NCBI RefSeq assembly: GCF_014647215.1
Contig: NZ_BMOT01000001.1
Coordinates: forward strand, 310,001-374,000
Direction: 5' to 3'
Source: Shewanella aestuarii
GTDB lineage: Bacteria > Pseudomonadota > Gammaproteobacteria > Enterobacterales > Shewanellaceae
DNA length: 64,000 bases
Shown here: one piece after another, positions 60,011 through 64,000 of the stretch
Layout: the number at the start of each line of letters is the position of its first letter
How positions within the stretch are numbered: the stretch's first letter is position 1
Notes under the pieces: model-generated
Database searches by the model: none
Told to the model about the DNA's origin: nothing
What the model saw: the letters and a program-made list of their open reading frames with translations, nothing else
Position numbers and translations under genes: made by a program

Positions 60011-61570
60011 TTATTGAGTGTGTTTGTTCTGATCCACAAATAATACTGCGATACCTGAAATCATCATAAAGACCCCGCCTAACAACACAGCGTAAATAGG
60101 CTGGCCATCAAAGAATAACTTCAATAAAAGTCCAAGAATACTGGCGGCTAATAACTGAGGTATCACAATGAAAAAGTTGAATATTCCCATATAAACACCC
60201 ATTTTCTGCGGGGGGATCACCCCAGATAACATGGCATATGGCACAGACAGAATTGACGCCCAAGCAAAACCAACACCAATCATAGGGATCCATAATTGTG
60301 TTGGGTCCTGAATAAAGTAGAAGCTGATTAAGCCACTGCCACCTATAAACATATTGATGGTATGGGTAAATTTAATTCCGACGGCTTTGGCCAAAAAAGG
60401 GATAATTATTGCTGCTATTGCTGCAAAGCCATTATATGACGCGAATAACATGCCGACCCAATCAGCGCCGTCATTGTATGCTTGGCTGACCACGTCCATT
60501 GTGCCGTAATGGTGAGACGTTACCGCTGCCGTGGTATATATCCACATAGCAAAGAGTGCAAACCAGGCAAAAAATTGCACGACAGCTAACTGGCGCATGG
60601 CTTTGGGCATGTGAAACAGATCATCTACCACGTTGAAAACTAAACCCATAGCACTGCGTGGCTGTTGTTGGTTATTGGCAAGCTTAATTGAGCAAATAAG
60701 TTGTAATGGACCAAAGGTAAAAATGCCTAAGCTTAAAATGTACAGTTGTTTGTCTAAGTCATTAAAAATGATCGCGGCAGTAAATATTGCGCCGATCACC
60801 ATCCACAAAACAGCGCCATTGCGATATTGCTTTACTGAGCGGGTATTGGCGGGGTGAACGTGCTGCTGGCTAGATTCCTGTTGATGAAAATGCTCAAGTT
60901 CTTGTGGTGAATACTCCTTGGTAGAAATCACTGTCCAACCTACAGACAAGAACAATACTGCACCACCAAAATAAAATGCATAGCGCACAGAGTCGGCAAT
61001 TTCGCCTGCAGGTGCTGTGTTGGTTACATCGAAGTAATTGGTCAGAATATATGGCAGCGCAGAGGCGATTACCGCACCAATCCCAATGAAAAAGCTTTGC
61101 ATTGCATAGCCTTGGGTACGTTGGTTTTGTGGCAAATTATCTCCCACAAAGGCGCGAAAAGGTTCCATTGCGATATTGATTGATGCATCCATAATCCACA
61201 ACATACCCGCGGCTATCCAAAGAGTTGGCGAGTGCGGCATAACAAATAAAGATAGGGTAGTTAGCACTGCGCCAATGAGAAAGTAAGGACGGCGACGCCC
61301 TAACAAGTTCCAGGTGTTATCACTTAGGTAGCCGATGATCGGCTGGACAATTAAACCCGTTAATGGGGCTGCTATCCATAGAATGGGTATCGCCTCAATA
61401 TCGGCACCCAAAGTTTGAAATATTCGACTGACATTGGCATTTTGCAACGCGAAACCGAATTGGATCCCTAAGAATCCAAAACACATATTAAATATTTGCC
61501 AAAAATTAAGTTGGGGCTGGGTATTGGGTATGGGGCTCAGCGTTTGATTGTTTTGGTTATTTGCCGACAT
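60011..61570 (-). CDS. MFS sugar transporter (SLC45/GPH-like, probable maltodextrin uptake)
   Basis: 519 residues with about 12 TM segments. The segment LIVQPIIGYLSDNTWNLLGR, with the family RRPY following, is typical of the SLC45/sucrose-maltose MFS group. It imports di- or oligosaccharides with protons across the inner membrane. Position upstream of GH15 and beside GH97 supports maltose or maltodextrin; the substrate is inferred. A 240 bp leader with promoter and terminator precedes it. Confidence 0.88.
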   Translation of the reverse strand: MSANNQNNQTLSPIPNTQPQLNFWQIFNMCFGFLGIQFGFALQNANVSRIFQTLGADIEAIPILWIAAPLTGLIVQPIIGYLSDNTWNLLGRRRPYFLIGAVLTTLSLFVMPHSPTLWIAAGMLWIMDASINIAMEPFRAFVGDNLPQNQRTQGYAMQSFFIGIGAVIASALPYILTNYFDVTNTAPAGEIADSVRYAFYFGGAVLFLSVGWTVISTKEYSPQELEHFHQQESSQQHVHPANTRSVKQYRNGAVLWMVIGAIFTAAIIFNDLDKQLYILSLGIFTFGPLQLICSIKLANNQQQPRSAMGLVFNVVDDLFHMPKAMRQLAVVQFFAWFALFAMWIYTTAAVTSHHYGTMDVVSQAYNDGADWVGMLFASYNGFAAIAAIIIPFLAKAVGIKFTHTINMFIGGSGLISFYFIQDPTQLWIPMIGVGFAWASILSVPYAMLSGVIPPQKMGVYMGIFNFFIVIPQLLAASILGLLLKLFFDGQPIYAVLLGGVFMMISGIAVLFVDQNKHTQ

Positions 61571-61848
61571 TTTTCTTCCTTTATAAGGGGTAAATCTATT
61601 GCTTACCCTTGCTAACTCGTTAGATAAAAAAATGGCGAATACACATCTCCCTAAGACGGGTATTCGCCAAAGACCTAATATCTTTACTCGGTAAATAACA
61701 CACCCAATAAAGTTAATCGAGGTACTCCAAAGCTGATACTTCCCATGGCCTGTTCGGTATCAGAAACGACCTAGCCTTCTTCATCTCCACAAGCAGAGAG
61801 TGAAATTAGCAGGTTTTATAGTAGCCTCGGGCTATTGTTTTGCACAAC
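61571..61848 (-). promoter_or_regulatory. Promoter and long structured leader of the MFS-GH15 operon
   Basis: On the minus strand TTGTGC (61847-61842), an 18 bp spacer and TACTAT (61823-61818) make a plausible sigma-70 promoter. The predicted leader is about 240 nt. It contains CTGATAC / GTATCAG (61763-61757 / 61739-61733), a CTCG / CGAG stem, a 23-codon frame (61784-61713, poorly spaced ribosome site), and an intrinsic terminator 60 nt before the MFS start. No known riboswitch class was recognised. Confidence 0.55.
61632..61668 (-). terminator. Strong intrinsic terminator in the MFS leader (possible attenuator)
   Basis: TGGCGAATAC and GTATTCGCCA form a perfect 10 bp stem, followed on the minus strand by seven T. 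It is upstream of the MFS ATG (61570), so it either controls read-through into the transporter gene or ends a separate small transcript. Confidence 0.85.
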
Positions 61849-61866
61849 TGAATACATACGTATTCA
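61849..61866. promoter_or_regulatory. LacI-type palindromic operator candidate
   Basis: TGAATACATACGTATTCA is a perfect 7 bp inverted repeat with a 4 bp centre, next to the predicted -35 element of the MFS promoter. Size and symmetry suit a LacI-family site. Which regulator binds is not known. Confidence 0.55.
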
Positions 61867-61932
61867 TCAATTGCCAGTAACCTAATCAGTACATTTTAGT
61901 TACATTTGTCGGGCGTAACTCCAGAGGGCCTT

Positions 61933-62213
61933 TATACCCAAACAACTTGAAGATACGTGTTTCAGAGCTTCACCGTGTTTTCAATACTAGGCGCGTTAAT
62001 GCGGTAATGTAGGTACCTTATAAATTAGCGCAACAACGCTCTTGATTTAAAAATCAGGGGAACACGGTGAAACTCCCTGAGGGCAAGTTTTACACGCGTT
62101 TATGCTGCGTTATTGATTTTGAAAAGGGAATAACCATTACCCGCAATCAATACCTTGCCTAAACGCGTGTAAATTCTTGCTGAAATCGAGCATCTTCAGG
62201 TTGTTTGGGTATA
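61933..62213. mobile_element. MITE-like element with 22 bp terminal inverted repeats
   Basis: The 22 bp ends (61933-61954 and 62192-62213) are inverted copies with one mismatch; each begins TATACCCAAACAAC. Inside are TTTACACGCGTTTA / TAAACGCGTGTAAA (62089-62102 / 62160-62173, perfect) and TTCACCGTGTT / AACACGGTGAA (61969-61979 / 62061-62071, perfect). No ORF. This is a type of non-autonomous palindromic element known to be scattered in Shewanella and relatives. It ends 14 bp after the GH97 stop. Target-site duplication is ambiguous (TA-rich flanks). Confidence 0.85.
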
Positions 62214-62227
62214 TACATAACAACATG

Positions 62228-64000
62228 TTATTTAATGACTTTAAATCTTATTGCCGCTCCGCCACTGCTGGCCATTGTTAAGGTCAGTTTATCATTCGCG
62301 GTAACTGTTTTTTGCTCAATAACATAATCATAGGGATTGGTTAACCAATCTGCTTGATCACCATCGCGGTATATTTGGGCTAAGTACTTTAGCTTAGGTG
62401 TGAGAAAATCTAGCTTTATGTCAACTTTACGTGGTTGCTCATTGGTTAAACCGCCCAAAAACCAATCGTCATTTTTACGAGATTTACGTGCAAAAATAAC
62501 ATACTCACCCACTTCGCCCGCTATGGCTTTTGACTCACGCCAGTCGGTTGGTACATCCAAAATAAATTGAAATGCATCTAATCGTTCAACATAGTTACGT
62601 GGCAAATCAGCGGCCATTTGAATTGGGCTATATAACACCACATACAAGGCTAATTGCTTCATCAGTGTCGTTTGTACACGATTTATGGCATCAAGACCCT
62701 CGGGGGCTAAATTGAATATACCAGGGGTAAAATCCATCGGACCCGATAACATGCGGGTGTAAGGTAAAATGGCGGTATGTTCAGGACTATTGGGTGGATT
62801 TCCCCAAGCATTGAACTCTTGGCCTCTTGCACCTTCTCGGGCGATCCAGTTTGGGTAAGTACGGCGCAGGCCTGTATCTTTTATGGGTTCATGGGTGTTA
62901 ATGCTGATCCCACGTTTTGCAGCTTCGGTAACGCTATGCAGGTATTCATTGACCATAAACTGACCATCGTGCCATTCATGGCGGGTGATACCGTTATCAT
63001 CGACTCGTTTGATATCACCGCCATCAGCCACATAACCGGTTTTAACCTGGGTGACGCCATGCTGTTGATATAAATCGTAAGCTGCAGACATTTGTTTGCG
63101 GTAATTTGTCACCGAGCCCGATGTTTCATGATGACCTATCAGGCGCACATTCTTAGCTAAACCGTATTGGCTAATGGCTTTAATATCGAAATCATCGTAA
63201 GGTTGGGTAAAACTAAATACATCGCCGTTATGAAACCAACTACCATCCCAACCTTCATTCCAGCCTTCAACTAACACACCATCAAATCCATATTCGGCAG
63301 CAAAGTCCATATAGCGTTTAGTTTCTGCTGTTGTGGCACCGTGTTTGTCGCCAGAGCCCCATGTTTTTTCATTAACATGCATTGCCCACCAAATGCCTAT
63401 GTATTTGCCTGGTTGCACCCAAGAGACATCGCCGAGTGTGTTCGGCTCATTCAGATTCAAAATAAGATCTGAATTCAACAAACCTATGGCATTATCACTA
63501 ATCTGAATGGTGCGCCAAGGGCTGTTAAAGCCAGGTTGGGTTTTTACTAATATCCCGTCAGACCAAGGGGTAAGATCGGCGCGTAATGTACCATCACGGC
63601 GTTGATCTAATACCATAGCGGCATAGTCGGTCAGGGCGGCTTCATGAATGCTTAAATGCACGTTTTCAGCCGTTCTAAAGGTCATGGGAGTATGGGCGCG
63701 GTCAATTTTATCGAGGGAGGTTGTCTGGTATAAATACTCATAACGGTTCCATCCTCTCCCTGGGATCCACCATGCGGTAGTATGCTGTGGGTCGGGTATG
63801 ACAAATTCTGTTAATTCGTGAGTAATGTCCAGTTTGGGCGTGTTAGCCAGCCCAGCTTGTTTTGGCACTGAATAGCGAAATCCAATACCATCATTAAAAG
63901 CTTTAAATTCAATATCAAATTCGACTTTTCCATTACTGAGCGTTGCCACAATGCGATTATAATGATCGCGCACATTTTCACGCTCACCCCAAGGTAGCTG
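62228..64000 (-). CDS. GH97 alpha-glucosidase (SusB-like), 5' end cut by window edge
   Basis: The frame is open to the window edge, giving about 590 codons of an enzyme usually around 670-700 residues; the N-terminus and signal peptide lie outside. The GH97 barrel shows WWAMHVNEKTWGSG, YGFDGVLVEGWN, KTGYVADGGD and INTHEPIKDTGLRRTYPN, with the Glu expected in inverting members. The C-terminal beta domain is present. It hydrolyses alpha-glucosides, probably in the periplasm, upstream of uptake by the adjacent MFS. Confidence 0.92.
   Translation of the reverse strand, partial: QLPWGERENVRDHYNRIVATLSNGKVEFDIEFKAFNDGIGFRYSVPKQAGLANTPKLDITHELTEFVIPDPQHTTAWWIPGRGWNRYEYLYQTTSLDKIDRAHTPMTFRTAENVHLSIHEAALTDYAAMVLDQRRDGTLRADLTPWSDGILVKTQPGFNSPWRTIQISDNAIGLLNSDLILNLNEPNTLGDVSWVQPGKYIGIWWAMHVNEKTWGSGDKHGATTAETKRYMDFAAEYGFDGVLVEGWNEGWDGSWFHNGDVFSFTQPYDDFDIKAISQYGLAKNVRLIGHHETSGSVTNYRKQMSAAYDLYQQHGVTQVKTGYVADGGDIKRVDDNGITRHEWHDGQFMVNEYLHSVTEAAKRGISINTHEPIKDTGLRRTYPNWIAREGARGQEFNAWGNPPNSPEHTAILPYTRMLSGPMDFTPGIFNLAPEGLDAINRVQTTLMKQLALYVVLYSPIQMAADLPRNYVERLDAFQFILDVPTDWRESKAIAGEVGEYVIFARKSRKNDDWFLGGLTNEQPRKVDIKLDFLTPKLKYLAQIYRDGDQADWLTNPYDYVIEQKTVTANDKLTLTMASSGGAAIRFKVIK

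Noticed and set aside
61690-61830. Possible decayed lipoprotein start (minus-strand reading LLISLSACGDEEG then a stop)
   Set aside because: A stop lies just upstream and no start codon is available; the promoter-leader-terminator reading explains the region better. A gene remnant cannot be fully excluded.

Overview
The window is about 64 kb of a gammaproteobacterial chromosome, almost certainly Shewanella (AT-leaning, cold-marine type). The conserved gene blocks are in the order expected for that genus: metG | mrp-udk-dcd-pabC-mltG-tmk-holB-pilZ-tatD, csiV-mfd, lolCDE, msbA-lpxK-Trm112, ptsHI-crr, arsC-dapE-M15 peptidase. No rRNA, tRNA, CRISPR array or prophage was seen.

Layout. 1-2.3 kb: a LysR regulator cut by the window edge and a DUF4287/DUF5655 gene broken by two in-frame stops. 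2.35-4.70 kb: a bufferin-type metallophore operon (BufA2-like precursor with an exact internal domain duplication, DUF692/MNIO enzyme BufB, partner BufC), with one copy of a ~130 bp repeat on each side. 4.98-8.28 kb: an integron-type cassette array without a visible integrase, all genes on the minus strand. It holds a membrane/coiled-coil protein, a two-gene SIR2-like + DUF262 cassette that looks like an anti-phage module, and a small BamE-like lipoprotein. Two attC sites are recognisable, and their outer arms match the cassette starts as cassette excision chemistry requires.

9-25 kb: asnB, an M28 peptidase lipoprotein, sdaA, nagZ, csiV-mfd, a PilZ-like gene and lolCDE, then a decayed GNAT acetyltransferase and a DUF3624 gene. 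25.8-41.6 kb: DUF2062, comEC (with a 25-residue Gln-His run), msbA-lpxK-Trm112, metG facing mrp, and a long operon for nucleotide, folate, cell-wall and replication functions. 42-51 kb: rsmF, a SpmAB-like membrane protein, an alpha/beta hydrolase lacking the usual nucleophile serine, M15-dapE-arsC, and ptsHI-crr. 51-57 kb: a chemoreceptor, a DUF3334 (CheX-like) protein, a LacI regulator, an outer-membrane transporter-like protein, DUF808 and DUF805.

57.5-64 kb: an alpha-glucan utilisation cluster (GH15 glucoamylase lipoprotein, MFS sugar transporter, GH97 alpha-glucosidase). Between the transporter and GH97 lie a MITE-like element with 22 bp terminal inverted repeats, a LacI-type palindrome beside a promoter, and a structured leader ending in an intrinsic terminator. 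The strongest candidate for an undescribed system is the SIR2-like/DUF262 cassette. Other items of interest are the duplicated bufferin with its hairpin between precursor and maturase genes, and the leader upstream of the transporter.
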